A stretch of DNA of 64,000 nt from Adiantum capillus-veneris (Eukaryota > Streptophyta > Polypodiopsida > Polypodiales > Pteridaceae): the NCBI GenBank assembly GCA_014529385.2, contig CM043964.1, forward strand, positions 132,411,420 through 132,475,419, written 5' to 3'. A model generated the notes under the pieces. It ran no database searches. It was not told the origin of the DNA and saw only the letters and a program-made list of their open reading frames with translations. Below, piece after piece: positions 31,850 through 42,668 of the stretch. Every line of letters begins with the position of its first letter. Position 1 is the first letter of the stretch. Made by a program: the position numbers and the translations under genes.

Positions 31850-32975
31850 ATGTAGATTCCATCCTTGGAATATAACAGTGCAGCATCGGGATCCATGATA
31901 GAAGTACCTGTGTCAGAAGAAAAACAACATTGTGAAAGCTCAAAGTCAGCATGTACAAGTGTGCAATAAGTGAGATGCATACATGATATTCTAGGAAATG
32001 CAAAAATAAATTCATGAATTGTAACCTGAATAAAATGCAATTGAGTTAGGGTCTATTAGGTCGAATCTAAGAGAAGTACACAAGATCTAGGGCTAAAGTA
32101 AGTACTAGATTGACTAACGTTAATTAAAAAATATCGACTAAAGAGTAGTTAACCCTAGGAATGCTCATCGGGGTCTGAGGACTAGTGGTCTTGTCACTTA
32201 TACCACTTAAGTGTGATCCACATAAAATACAAGGAAATTTGTGCTATTTGCTTTCTCTTTTCTTTTTCTCTTTTTTTTCTTGTTTTCTTTTTTGTTGCTG
32301 TCATAGTTGCTACAAGTAGCTGGGGGACTAGAGGTCTCAAATACCAGCAGATGGGAGACTCAAGGTCTCAAATACCAGCTTGAGCATAAACTAGCCGGGA
32401 GACTCGAGGTCTCAAATACCAGCTTAACACATGGGCTTCCATAACACAAGTCACACTTAGGTGGAATAAACTAGAGAGAACTATATCCTCATAGCCTAAA
32501 ACATTACTAAAGTTACTATAATTAATAGACTATTTAGGAATTAAAGTCAACGATTAAGTGGCTTAGTTTAACCTAAGGTCCTGATACCTACTAAAAGCCA
32601 ACTAATAGACCAAACTCAAAGGGAAGAACAAGGTACTAGAAGTTTGAAAACATTATAGCATCTAAATTGGCAATGTCACAACTTCATAAATTTTATGCAT
32701 TGTTAGAATTCAAATGACAAGATGCAAACATGTAAATGTGGAAGTGTAGATAAAAGAAAGTAGTACACCTGATATAATGGAGAACATCCATTGTAACATG
32801 TAAACATCCATTGTCGTTGTCCTTCAAAGGCATCCTTATGTAGTCACAAACTGCACAATAGTCACCACCAAACATCCACCTTCCAGAGACACATTAGTGG
32901 GAAAAGGTACCAACACTTATTGAACACAATTAGAAAACATAAGGAACCCTAACCTAATTATTTACACTCCCCCTA
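31850..32975. other. Untranslated 3' region of nested element
   Basis: No supported gene. It includes three copies of a ~27-bp motif (32320-32425). The composition is AT-rich. Confidence 0.45.
32320..32425. repeat. Three spaced copies of a 27-bp motif
   Basis: The core ggtctcaaataccagc recurs three times (starting near 32333, 32363 and 32409), each preceded by a ggga/gactcgag-like stretch. Arms gagac/gtctc make each copy partly self-complementary. Confidence 0.75.
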
Positions 32976-32980
32976 GAGAG

Positions 32981-33403
32981 TTAAGGGAATAGGATATTGT
33001 AGAGATTGGTGGGGAACCCTAAGGCTAAACCCCTATCTTTGTCGTCGACAAAAACAAAGTCATCATCCATGAGACCATATGTGCCATCCGTGTAATCATG
33101 TAAAATTTTTTCATCATCAGAGGCACCAATGTTTACTAAGAAGGTCACTAGACGCCTATAGTCATCTTGGTCAAAAGGATAGGCTTGTGCAATGGGAGAG
33201 ACACTCTCTACTAAGTATGGATCAGTCGTGGTCAAGAGACGTATTAGCCATTCTAACTCCTCAAAATTCCTCTCACATGCTAGCGTACCTACCAAATCTC
33301 ATTCACGGGCAAGCATTGGAAAGACCATGTGAAACACTTGTGAAAAGTAACGAGGGTACCTCTTACCTAAGGTAGGAGTGGATGATTCTAGCGTACTAGC
33401 CAT
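32981..33403 (-). pseudogene. Small ORF with one stop, unknown
   Basis: From ATG at about 33403 a frame of about 140 codons runs to 32981 with one in-frame TGA near 33298. The product is acidic at the C-terminal side (DYTDGTYGLMDDDFVFVDDK). It follows the accessory ORFs of the nested retroelement in the same direction. No family recognised. Confidence 0.4.
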
Positions 33404-33489
33404 ATTGATACACACAAATAGATGATGGTTAGAGTGAAAATATTACAAGGGTCGTGTTCTTGTGCATAATGTGTTTTTATCATTTTGTG

Positions 33490-34526
33490 TTATATATAGA
33501 ACTTGTAAGTTTCCACATTATTCTTTGGTGGCTCTTGCTCTTTTACTTGTTTATCTTGTTTTTGTGAATATAAGTCTTTATATATACATTCCCTAGGATT
33601 GGAGATTGAGAGGTCAGGGAGGAAGGTTGAGAGGGAAGCAAGTGAATGATGGATATCAGCAAACACTCCCCCCTTCCTTGGGTAGATCATACCTTTTGGA
33701 ATGATGTCGTCATCTTTTGAAACCAATTGTTTCAAGTTGTTATGGGTGAAGGATTTAACCAATAGTTTTTAACCGCCCTATGCATTTCATCTAGTTGCAA
33801 GGGTGGTAAGGTACCTCCCATGATTTTATTTGCAACCTTGTTGTAGGTGGTGAACTTACAACAGGAGATGCAAACTCTTCCTTATTTGTATGGATATGTA
33901 TAATGGTGGGTGTAGGTTGTGTCAAAGATTCTATTTTCGTATAGGAACTACATGAAGAGCAAGAAGCTTCATTTGACTTCCATGTTCCTGAGCTAGGTGG
34001 AACAAATCGTTCTTTCTTCGGTACCCAAACTAGCTTTGGAGTGGGTGTGTAGCATTCCGTGATTTTTTCCTTTTTGCAATCTTCAATTCGCTTTGGAGCC
34101 ACAGGATTGGGCTCACATGGGCCAGTGATAAGTAAGAGCACAATTTACGTTTTAGCACCCAAATTTGATCATTTCCTTCATAGTAGCCTCGGGCTTCTAA
34201 TAGGTTTTTAGGAATCCAACACAATGTTTATTTACATTTCTTGGGGCGAGTGGGACGTCTCCTACCAGGCTCCTATCTTTAGCACTAGCTATGGTCACTA
34301 AAGAATCTTTAGGGACCCACTTGTATGTTTTCTTTGCTATATTAGGATGGGTCTTGTGTGTTTCAAGCTTTATTTCAACTACATCAGTTGAAGCTCTAGA
34401 GAGTTGGGCTATGGGGACATATGGTTCAACCTCTTGGACATGTAATGTTTTGGGTTTTATTTCCTTAAAAGGCAATATCTCAGGGACTATGGCTTGAGTG
34501 GCAGGGCTAAGAGTTGGTTTCTGCAT
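33490..34526 (-). pseudogene. Accessory ORF remains after integrase
   Basis: Three - strand open pieces (34526-34197, 34141-33791, 33762-33490) encode a Pro/Lys/Thr-rich product. Two contain a similar motif, YKWVPKDS and LVWVPKKE, suggesting internal repetition. They lie between a protease-like fragment (34.6-34.9 kb) and the 3' end of the nested element, where Athila-type elements carry an additional ORF. No known domain is recognised. Confidence 0.4.
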
Positions 34527-34574
34527 TGTGACACGTCATGTCCCCCAATTAATAGTGCATTTGGTGGCTATCAT

Positions 34575-34880
34575 TCACGTGCATCCTAGGTTTATATTAC
34601 CCTCCATAGTTCCAACAGGCATGACCAAAAAGTCTTGAGCTACAACCCAATTGTCATAACTGGCAGAAGTGTGCCAGATTCCAAAAACCGCAGTTTTTTT
34701 CTTGTTGACACCCTTGACTTGGATAATACTCTCAGATAGAGGTGGATTCCCTAATTGACACCACATCCCATATGATAGCAGATTATATTTAGCACGCCTG
34801 TCCAATAAGGCATTATATAGCACTTTTCCATAGGCTCTATTTAGCTCAATTGGGTATTGTAGAGGTGTGTCAAAGTCCAA
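34575..34880 (-). pseudogene. Aspartic-protease-like fragment, active site altered
   Basis: The 101-aa frame has retropepsin-like order: ALLDRRAKYNLLS where an ALxD-T/G-GA-xxNLLS active site is expected, then a ~50-residue stretch with AQDFLVMPVGTMEGNINLG. The Asp is kept but the following residues are RR. The upstream fragment to 35004 (- strand) belongs to the same gene and is cut by the CACTA end at 35005. It is probably from a second retroelement inside 31.3-48.1 kb, because the nested element already has a protease at 42.5 kb. Confidence 0.4.
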
Positions 34881-35004
34881 CCAATCTCGTTGATTTCAAC
34901 GTGGAATGTATATGTAACTCCAAGGTTAGCCTCTCGTTGGCATCTTATGCATTGTTGTCGCTCCTTAGCCTCAGCTTGAGCTTGTATCTTCTTCAATTTT
35001 GTTT

Positions 35005-35215
35005 CACTACAAGAGGTTGTGTGCACTTGTGACGCTATTAGCGACGGAAATAGATTGGGTTTTTATACTCCCCGGCGTCGCTAAGACTGTTGCTAACAGT
35101 GTCGATATGCGTTGCTATAGCCATCGCTATATAGCGACGCCTATAGAGACAATCATAGCGATGTTTACAGGCCACCTATAGCGACGCCGTAGACCTTTAT
35201 ACAGCGACGCTCATA
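35005..35215. repeat. CACTA subterminal repeats
   Basis: At least eight copies of a tagcgacg/cgtcgcta-like motif in both orientations occur within about 200 bp of the CACTA terminus. In En/Spm such repeats bind the element's own protein. Confidence 0.7.
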
Positions 35216-35957
35216 GCGACACCCAAGAGAGAAAAAATTTGGTGGCAAGGCATTGAATGCCTTGCCACCCATCAACCATATTGAATGTTTCAATAATTGA
35301 GTAAACCTAAATGCATCCAAGATAAGCCCATATTCACCTTTGAAAGAAAGTGCAAGCTTAGATATAGACCCAAAGTAGTCACCCACAAGACAATATAACC
35401 ATTAACTCCATCATCCATAGTAATGTTTGCAGAATGAAGATAAAAAAATGACAAAAGTAAATTGATGAAAGTAAATCAATGACAATTGTACACATCATAG
35501 GCAAAATCATTTGATAATAAACTTTGCAAATGTAATAGTTACAACACCATTGTCATTATTGAAAAAATATACATGATTTTTCAATAGTTACAAAAAGACG
35601 TATAAACGTCATCTCATCATACATATGCTATGACAAAAGGAAACTAATGCTATCTAGCTACCGCTAGACTGACGTTGTCTATATCAGACGTCTCATCGTG
35701 TCCAAGTGGCATATCTATCAGATTCTGAAAAAAAAAACAATAAGACAACTTTCTGTAAGTATAAACATATAATTTATAAAACAATACAACAAATAGAAAA
35801 GAGTAAACCCTAATACTAACCATGCCACCACGAGAACTCACAATGTCCATTAGACGTTTAAGCCCTTCCTACCTGCGTGCTCACACTCGTACTGTGTGGG
35901 GTCACGTCCTGTCATCGACCACTATCAAAACATACAAAGAATCCATTATATTAGAAT

Positions 35958-36587
35958 TTAAAAACCCCTAAACCCTAAACTATCAAACCTTAAGAGCAAT
36001 GCAAAAACACTTACAAAATCGGCCTCAAATGATGCCCACCCGCCGCTCCCCAAGTGGTGCAAGCTCCCTGCCTCTACTCGCGCTTTGGCTGCCTCCTTTT
36101 GTTGCTTCCACTTGTCGGGATTCTCGCGTGTTGCTTTCTTCGCATTCTTCCAATCTTCTTTGGCTAGCCAATCTAGTCTGTTCCACCCATGCTTAATTGC
36201 TTTTTGCACTTTGGAACGCTTGTGCTTGCAGTTTTTGCGCATTTGAACCTTCATCAGGTCTTCATTGAAGCGGTCATCCCGTGTTGAAATGGGAAACTCG
36301 TCATGCAGCATGCTGATGACTCTGTCTTTTAAATCACTTGGTACTTGACTCCAGGTGTTTAGTATGTAGTGTCCAAACACCTGAGAGCAAAGGCCGCGCA
36401 TGCACGAGATCACCTTCTTGCCTTCATCATCCAAGATGATGCCGCCATTGAAATCAACGGAGTAAGGCAAGCCCTCTCGCCAGTGACGCGTGAACTTGGG
36501 TTTCCCGACAGGGGTCTCTAGCGACATGTTGATGGGGGTGTCGATGGGGATGTAAGTTATACATCTAGAGTCTTTTATTAAACACAT
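35958..36587 (-). CDS. Ptta/En/Spm-type transposon protein, 209 aa
   Basis: The region W.QVPSDLKDRVISMLHDEF, followed by a basic RKNCKHKRSKV segment and a KEDWKNAKKATRENPDKWKQQ helix, has the pattern of the plant Ptta/En/Spm transposase family (TNP1-like). It lies between the subterminal repeats and a TNP2-like N-terminus, as expected in a CACTA element. The ATG choice is arbitrary; it may be one exon of a longer gene. The reading frame is intact over this length. Confidence 0.55.
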   Translation of the reverse strand: MCLIKDSRCITYIPIDTPINMSLETPVGKPKFTRHWREGLPYSVDFNGGIILDDEGKKVISCMRGLCSQVFGHYILNTWSQVPSDLKDRVISMLHDEFPISTRDDRFNEDLMKVQMRKNCKHKRSKVQKAIKHGWNRLDWLAKEDWKNAKKATRENPDKWKQQKEAAKARVEAGSLHHLGSGGWASFEADFVSVFALLLRFDSLGFRGF

Positions 36588-36596
36588 TGTAATAGA

Positions 36597-37137
36597 TCAC
36601 CTGAAAAGAACTGTGACGCTAGTGTCACTCCATCTAAACTTTGTCTGCATGTTGAGAAGAACTAGGAGCGCCTTCAATCTAGACACATGTGCTCCATCAT
36701 ACAATGGCATATCGGCTTCACTTTTCATATCATCATAGATAAGCCTTTCTGAATCCATGATCGTCTCGATCAGTTCATCGATCTCATGTTCAAGCATTGC
36801 CTCGTTGGGAATGTGGTCTGCATGATCATCCCCCGAGCTGTCAGCGGCTACACCTTGTGGCCTCACATACACTGCTTGACCAAAGCACCTGCGAACACGT
36901 CTATTTGGGTTGCAAGATTGCTGCATGTTGGCCAACATCAGAGTCCGACGAGTTATAATTGGCAACAACTCGATCTATAATAATAGATGGATCAAACTCG
37001 CCGAATTCGCAAAGGTGCTGCAAAGAAACGCGTCTTGTCTGTCGCACAGTATGCTTGCATTGATTACGAGGACATAAGATCCTCGTTGAGAGATAGGTGT
37101 TTCGGTTGGATGGCCCCACATCCTCGTCACTACTCAT
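36597..37137 (-). pseudogene. CACTA TNP2-like transposase N-terminal region
   Basis: Two overlapping - strand frames (37137-36901 and 36968-36597) carry ILCPRNQCKHTVRQ with HLCEFG (the N-terminal Cys motif of plant CACTA transposases) and then PLYDGAHVSRLKALLVLLN with WSDTS, typical of the region before the catalytic core. A frameshift separates them. The catalytic core itself is absent. Confidence 0.55.
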
Positions 37138-37203
37138 AATGAGGGTGAAAATCTTATAACCTGGACATAAATTTAATCTTCTATTGGCATCCTCCGTCTT
37201 TTA

Positions 37204-37205
<2 letters not shown>

Positions 37206-37260
<55 letters not shown>
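37206..37260. repeat. (GT)27 microsatellite
   Basis: Pure GT/TG dinucleotide run of 55 bp, at the point where CACTA homology ends. Confidence 0.95.
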
Positions 37261-37261
<1 letters not shown>

Positions 37262-37366
37262 CACATTGTAAACTACCTCACATTCTCTAGTCATGTCCAA
37301 TCCCCACACACCTCGGTCTAGAGGTGCACGGAGATCAGAACCACCGGGTTATAATCTCGTCTTTAT

Positions 37367-37510
37367 TGGTCAATGCCTATATTTGTGGATACAAGAAATC
37401 TACACACCCACGTCTACATGATAGTGTATGTAGTGGACAAAACCCCTTTGCCTCTTCTCTAGCTGTAGCATTTCATAGCATCTTAACATCTTTTCACAGT
37501 AGATCTTTGT
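37367..37510. repeat. 144-bp direct repeat, left copy
   Basis: It matches 38337-38480 at about 95% (tggtcaatgcctatatttgt ... agatctttgt). The two flank an 826-bp interval with a large inverted repeat. The ends are not TG/CA, so they are not classical LTRs. Confidence 0.85.
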
Positions 37511-37844
37511 CTGTAGCATGCAGGTGCGCCGTTCTTGCAATGTAGCTGATGCCTGCTCAAAGCACTTAATTCTTACTCTAGATTTGATGGGCTCTGGTGT
37601 GTGTGTGTGTGTGTGACCCTTGGAATTGTCATCTTGCATGACTAATTTTTGTGTAGGCTCAATTTGCTCTTCCATTGGCTGATCATGACGGCTTATTGTA
37701 TGGCAGTAGCAGTCGAACATGTAGGTGGAATTGCTGGTCCGCATGGACTGTCGAGGCTGTGAGCGCAAGAAATTTTCTCATGTAGGAAAACGGAGTCTTT
37801 TTCACTGTTTTTCATATGAGCAAGTGTTTTTCATACAGTGATTA

Positions 37845-38021
37845 ACATCATGAGCTTTTGCTTGAGAGGCACTCCATACCTAGCTAGGTACGATTGGGGG
37901 CAGGGGACCACCGGGCCAGCGGTCCCCTGCCCCCAATCATACCTAGCCCGGTGGTCCTTTCCCCCAATCGTACCTAGCTAGGTATGTGGTGCCTCCCTCA
38001 CAGAAGCTCATGATGTTAGAG
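37845..38021. repeat. Nested inverted-repeat (foldback/MITE-like) element
   Basis: Arms of about 70 bp (from aacatcatgagctt to its complement aagctcatgatgtt) are ~90% complementary. Inside lies a second, nearly perfect palindrome (gattgggggcaggggacc ... ggtcccctgcccccaatc). The outer ends extend to taa/tta, possibly a short target duplication. It is GC-rich relative to surroundings. Confidence 0.8.
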
Positions 38022-38336
38022 GTAAGTCACAATTAGTACTAGTTCACGCATGACCATGCAGCATGGGGCATAGTATGCAGTGCATGATATCCTTAATCCC
38101 AACTATTTCTCTAACTGCCAGCATTAAGCCAATCTTTACTTTAGTAGTCAAAACAAAATAGAGCCTCAAGGGATCCACTGTACAATCATGGTAATATACC
38201 ACATGAGTTCAACGGGACTTGTTGTTTAAGATCTTTAAAATGTGTTAATTCATCACAAAAAAAAGGTTCAATCTTTTAATGTCTACATTTTAATGGAGGG
38301 GTTTTACATGTTTGGAGAAGAGGTCTATTACATTCA

Positions 38337-38480
38337 TGGTCAATGCCTATATTTGTGGGTACAAGAAATCTACACACCCACGTCTACATGATAGTGCATG
38401 TAGTGGACAAAACCCCTTTGCCTCTTCTCTAGCTGTAGTATTTCACAACATCTTAACATCTTTTCACAATAGATCTTTGT
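38337..38480. repeat. 144-bp direct repeat, right copy
   Basis: Partner of 37367-37510, offset 970 bp without internal gaps. Confidence 0.85.
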
Positions 38481-38589
38481 TCGAGGGATTAATTAGCACA
38501 TTACATGTTGGCCTCCAATCTAAGTATCATGTCGTTGAAAGCTTTCCAGCTTAAGGTCGTATCCCTAGAGAGGAAGAGAGGGATCACCG

Positions 38590-39110
38590 TTCGTCTAACT
38601 CTAATTTTTTTACCGTAATCTTGAGGTAGACTCTAATATAAAATCTCAAATTAAAATCTAATCTTAAATCTAACCTAATTGAACATGTGGTGATTTGCAG
38701 CTAATTGAATATGGTTAGTGTGTGAGTTAATATGTGTCATATTTTGAGGGAAATATACATATTGCTGTGTAACTAGTGTTTGCTCTTTGGGCAAAGCACA
38801 CCTTCATTGACATGCACTAAAATCTAACCTAAATCTAAAAAAGCTAGTCCATCGAACATAAATCTAGATCTAATTTAATCTTAAACTCAAAATAAACATA
38901 AATATAATATAATCTAACGTAAATAAACCTAAATCTAATCTAACGTAAATCTCACTCAAAATAAACCTAAATCTAATTTAGTCTAACCTAAATAAACCTA
39001 AATCTAATCTAGCATAAATTTAAATCTAACCTAATCTTAAACTCAACATAAACATAAATCTAAATGTAATCTAACTTAATCTAATTTAAATTTTAATCTA
39101 ATCTCTTTCT
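38590..39110. repeat. Degenerate (AAATCTA)-like low-complexity tract
   Basis: About 500 bp dominated by variants of taaatctaa, taacctaa and aaataaacc with an irregular 6-7 bp rhythm. No coding potential. Confidence 0.8.
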
Positions 39111-39277
39111 CTCTTTCGTCTTCTCGCCCTCTCTCTCTCTCTTTGATTTTTTATTCTCTCTCTTTCTCTTTGTTCTCTCTCTCTCTCTCTCTCTCTCTTT
39201 TCCTCTCTCAATGTGTGTGTATGCATTCTTTGTTTATCCATGTGTGTGTGTGTGTGTGTGTTTTGTTTATGCATGTG

Positions 39278-39337
<60 letters not shown>
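39111..39337. repeat. Compound CT/GT microsatellite
   Basis: Imperfect CT runs, a (GT) block (39239-39260) and a long CT run (39283-39337) replace the integrase core of the nested element. The resulting RERERE/SLSLSL frames are artefacts. Confidence 0.9.
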
Positions 39338-39338
<1 letters not shown>

Positions 39339-39604
39339 ATTGGGCCTACAAAGTCCAAACCCCACTTTTCAAATGGTTGAGTCACTTTAACAGGATGTAA
39401 GGACATCTTATCCTTTCTTTGTGTGATCTTGTAACATTGGCATTCATCACAATCTTTTGCAAAAAGTGATGCATCCTTGAATAAGGTGGGCCACCAATAG
39501 TCTGATTGCAACACCTTTCTAGTTGTTAGTTCCCCTGAGAAATGTCCTCCGTCTATACCTATGTGGGCTTCTTGCCTCACGGGCACAACATCTAAGAATA
39601 TCAT
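39338..39604 (-). pseudogene. Integrase N-terminal domain, cut by microsatellite
   Basis: The HHCC zinc-binding part of a Ty3/gypsy integrase is clear: HIGIDGGHFSGELTTRK, SDYWWPTLFKDA and CDECQ, then FEKWGLDFVGPI. Exactly after this last motif the sequence passes into a GA tract, so the catalytic core (second Asp and Glu) and C-terminus are missing here. Confidence 0.8.
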
Positions 39605-39658
39605 CCTTCCCTAGCTTGTAGAGAGTTCCTGCAATGAGAGAGTAAGGTTCACATTCTT

Positions 39659-40120
39659 TTAATAGTTTTCATACTGTAGAGAACCACTAACTAGAAAGTT
39701 CACAATCTTCTTACTCCATTCAGGTATGGTTTTGACTAGGAATAAAGAAGTATCAGGCAACTCATCATTGACTCCAGTAGAGGCTTCACCATTGGGTATG
39801 TGAGACAAATGATCCACCATGACATGTCTTTTACCAGGTCTCACCACAACGGTAAAATCAATCTCAAGGAGAATTAACAAACATCGTGTAATTCTTCCCA
39901 TGGAACAAGGTTCATTTACTAGATACAACAAGGCTTGATGATCAACATAGAAAACAAACTTGTTGGCAAGAAGGTAGTAGCGAAATTTATTCAGTGCATA
40001 AATCATACCTAATCCTTCTCGCTCTGTAGTTGTGTAGTTTCTCTTGGCATCATTCAATTGATGACTTGCAAAGCTAATGGGTAGTCCAGTTATGTTCTCC
40101 TGGTTGAGCTAGAACACACC
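39659..40120 (-). pseudogene. RNase H and connection, nested element
   Basis: The Ty3/gypsy RNase H pattern is visible: NYTTTEREGLGMIYAL, a KFVFYVDHQALLYLV segment with the catalytic Asp, then GKRHVMVDHLSHIPNGEA. The upstream part (to about 40120) continues with stops. The order RT, RNase H, integrase is maintained on the - strand. It is related to the + strand remnant at 60.6-61.0 kb (shared PNGEA, GV.D and WS..IVN.L motifs). Confidence 0.75.
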
Positions 40121-40297
40121 CAATAGCAAAGTTTGATGCATCAATATGCACATGGAAAATTACATTCCAATCGGGTACTCGTAGAGTAGGAGCGGTAGTC
40201 AAGGTCTTTTTCAATGACTCATAAGCATGGTCACACTCCGCGGTCTAGTGGAACTCAATAAGAAGCTCGTACAAAGGACGAGCTATCTCGGCAAAGT

Positions 40298-41011
40298 TTA
40301 CAATAAACCGTCGGAAATAACCAACATGGCCCATGAACCTTTGAACTCCTTTATAGTTTGTAGGTGGTGGAATTCAACAATGTCTTTGATTTTGCTCTCA
40401 TCTGTGGAAATCCCATTTTTGGACACTATATGCTCTAAAATGACTCCATGTTTAACCCAAAATTGGCATTTGAAAGGGTTTAAGGAGATGCAATACAATT
40501 TGCACTTCTCAAACACTTTTCGTAAGCATGATAGATGTTCTTTCCAAGAGGAATAAACACAAAGGTCATCTAAGAAAGCTTCACAAAACTCCCTCAATTA
40601 TTCTCTAAAAGCAGTGTTTATTAATCTTTGAAAGATAGCAAGCGCATTGGTTAAGCCAAAAGCCATAACACGAAATGCGAACACTCCAAATTCGGTTATA
40701 AAGACTGTTTTAGCTTGGTCTTCCAGCACAATTGTGATTTGATTGTAGCCAAAGTCCCCATCTAAAATGCTATAAGCTTCCTTCCCTGCAACTCTTTCAA
40801 GCACATGTTCTGAATATGGCAAGGGGTAATGGTCCCTCCTAGGGGCGGCATTGACCTTCTTGTGATCTACGCATACTCTGAGTTTCCCATTATTTTTTGG
40901 CACAATCACTATTGGAGACACCCATTCAAAGTGCTCAATAGGGTATATGAATCCGCATTTCACAAGCTTTTCAATCTCTTCTTGAATGATCTTTTCATAT
41001 CTAGGATTCAT
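40298..41011 (-). pseudogene. Reverse transcriptase, nested element
   Basis: Two frames: 41011-40598 with GFIYPIEHFEWVSPIVIV, KLRVCVDHKKVNAA, PFGL-equivalent AFGLTNALAIFQRL; then 40597-40298 with the catalytic FLDDLCVYS and HIVSKNGIST. A stop separates them next to the YxDD-equivalent. The RT is Ty3/gypsy-type. The region 41092-41301 (- strand, EFRDIFPGH) is the usual RT N-terminal flank. Confidence 0.85.
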
Positions 41012-41091
41012 TGGGTAGGGTCGTTGCTAAACTGGTTTAGCCATGCTATTCTTGGGAATTGTGTGTTGTACCACGGAAGGTGGAACACCTT

Positions 41092-41301
41092 TCATATCAT
41101 GATATGTCCAGGAAATATATCCCTAAATTCCTTGAGAAGTTGTTTAAGTACGCACTCCTCAGTCTCTGTCAGATCTTGGGCAATGAAAACAGGTTTGGAC
41201 TCTTCTCTCGGTTTTTCTACCTCTATTTCCTTAACTATCACTGGACCGTCATAGACTCCATTGCTCCCATCAATAGGTTTTCTTTGAGCCTTTTTATACA
41301 C
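41092..41301 (-). pseudogene. RT N-terminal flank, nested element
   Basis: It contains LKQLLKEFRDIFPGH, the conserved region that precedes RT in plant Ty3/gypsy polyproteins, followed by stops up to the RT frame at 41011. Confidence 0.6.
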
Positions 41302-41555
41302 AACCTTACGTTCCTCTATGGTATAGGATTTGAAATGTTCAGGTGCAGGGTGTAAGTCTGTGGGGTCCTGTTGTTTTGTGGACTATGATTTCACTTCCGA
41401 TTCCTTTTGTTGTTGAGCTAACTCTCCATTTGGTCGTCTCCTTATGGTAGGCTCAACTTTGGCTTCTCTGTAGCCTCTAGTTGTGCGATGTCAATGGGTT
41501 GTGGATTACACCACATAAATCTTTGAAGGTATTCGCCCTAGTTATCTACCAACTT

Positions 41556-42271
41556 TCAATGAGCATCACATGCCCCTATATAATTAAGCCATTCTGTGGT
41601 AGATTTCATTTCATTTATTCTAGCATGCACATTTGCTCGATATTGTTGCCTCTTATATCTCTTACTCTTCTTGTCTAATTTTCGATTACGGCCGATCTCT
41701 AGTGAAGAGTCACTAGATGAATCGCTACTTGTGTCTTCTTCTCCCTTGGATAGATTGTCATCTAGGGTACCACTGAGCCCTGAATGGTTTGTCCCCACAT
41801 TTGCACTAAGATCTAACTCAGATTCTTTGTCCTCGGAGTCAATTTCAATTGATGATTCTGACCCAAAAGTGTGTGGGCTATAGTCTTGTGAGCGGTTCCA
41901 ATGCCAGTCAAACCTTCATCTTGTAGGTCATCATAAGTTATATGCATTGATTCTAGCATATTTAAGGGTACGAGTGATGGCATTTCATCCCCCTCAGGTG
42001 TTACCCAGGTCGTCCCCCTGTTTCCCCAAGTGTTTATGGTTGCTGCTAGGTGGACCCAATCCACACTGTCCGACTCAGTCATCCTAAGTAGTACGTCCAT
42101 ATAAGGAGAATCGTCCCCAACATCAGTGTTCGCCTTACACATGTAACAGTACTGCAATGGGGCCGAGTGAATTGTGGTGTCAGATCTATGATCAATTATA
42201 AACTTGTTTCCTAGAGGATGTGCTCTACCAGTTACAAGATCCACTCGAATGACAAAATCTTGGAACTGCAA
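41556..42271 (-). pseudogene. Protease-RT linker, nested element
   Basis: Acidic/Ser-rich linker frames (42271-41813 and 41798-41556) lie between protease and RT. Nothing catalytic is expected or seen. The frames are shifted relative to each other. Confidence 0.5.
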
Positions 42272-42299
42272 GTAGACATGGTTTTTAAACTACTCATGC

Positions 42300-42665
42300 A
42301 CCATTTTTTCTTCCCTCATGAAAGGACGCCCTAAGATCATCTCTGATGCCATAGTGTGCTTGGAGAAATCCATAACAATGAAGGTAATTCTTATTTTATG
42401 TCCAAAGACCTTGATCTTGAGATCTTCTAGCATATTAATAGGTTAAACAATAGACCCATTGGCCATCTTCACTACTATGGTTGTGGTCGCAAGGTGAGAT
42501 CTTCCCATAGTTTCCTATCAATTTTTAATCACAGTGCTAATCCCAGCGCCACCATCAAGGATTCCCTTCATAGTTAATCCCTTAGTAGTGATTGATATGG
42601 TCGCATTGGATTCATCACCCTCAAAGTATTGTCCCAACTTGTTAACAGCTAGTTCTACCACAAGG
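42300..42665 (-). pseudogene. Aspartic protease, nested element
   Basis: On the - strand: LGQYFEGDESN..., then MKGILDGGAGIS with the DGGAG active site near 42550, then VVKMANGS and MILGRPFMREE. This is the retropepsin order of Ty3/gypsy polyproteins. At least three in-frame stops interrupt it. Confidence 0.7.
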
Positions 42666-42668
42666 TTC

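Larger units (their letters stand above)
35005..37200 (-). mobile_element. CACTA (En/Spm) transposon, truncated
   Basis: The left terminus begins CACTACAAGA, the hallmark CACTA end, followed by about 200 bp with repeated tagcgacgc-type subterminal motifs on both strands. Two transposase gene remains lie inside on the - strand. The opposite terminus is not seen; homology ends near a (GT)27 tract at 37206-37260, so the 5' end is lost or replaced. Confidence 0.75.

Noticed and set aside
38590-39110. Interstitial telomere-like repeat (cctaaat/taaatctaa)
   Set aside because: The rhythm is irregular and the plant telomere heptamer CCCTAAA is not tandemly present; treated as low-complexity sequence.
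39098-39604. Long frames with RERERE or SLSLSL repeats (also at 31.4-31.8, 47.7-47.9, 52.7-52.9, 54.4-54.9, 59.7-60.0 kb)
   Set aside because: These are translations of CT/GA microsatellites. Only the integrase part at 39338-39604 has real motifs.
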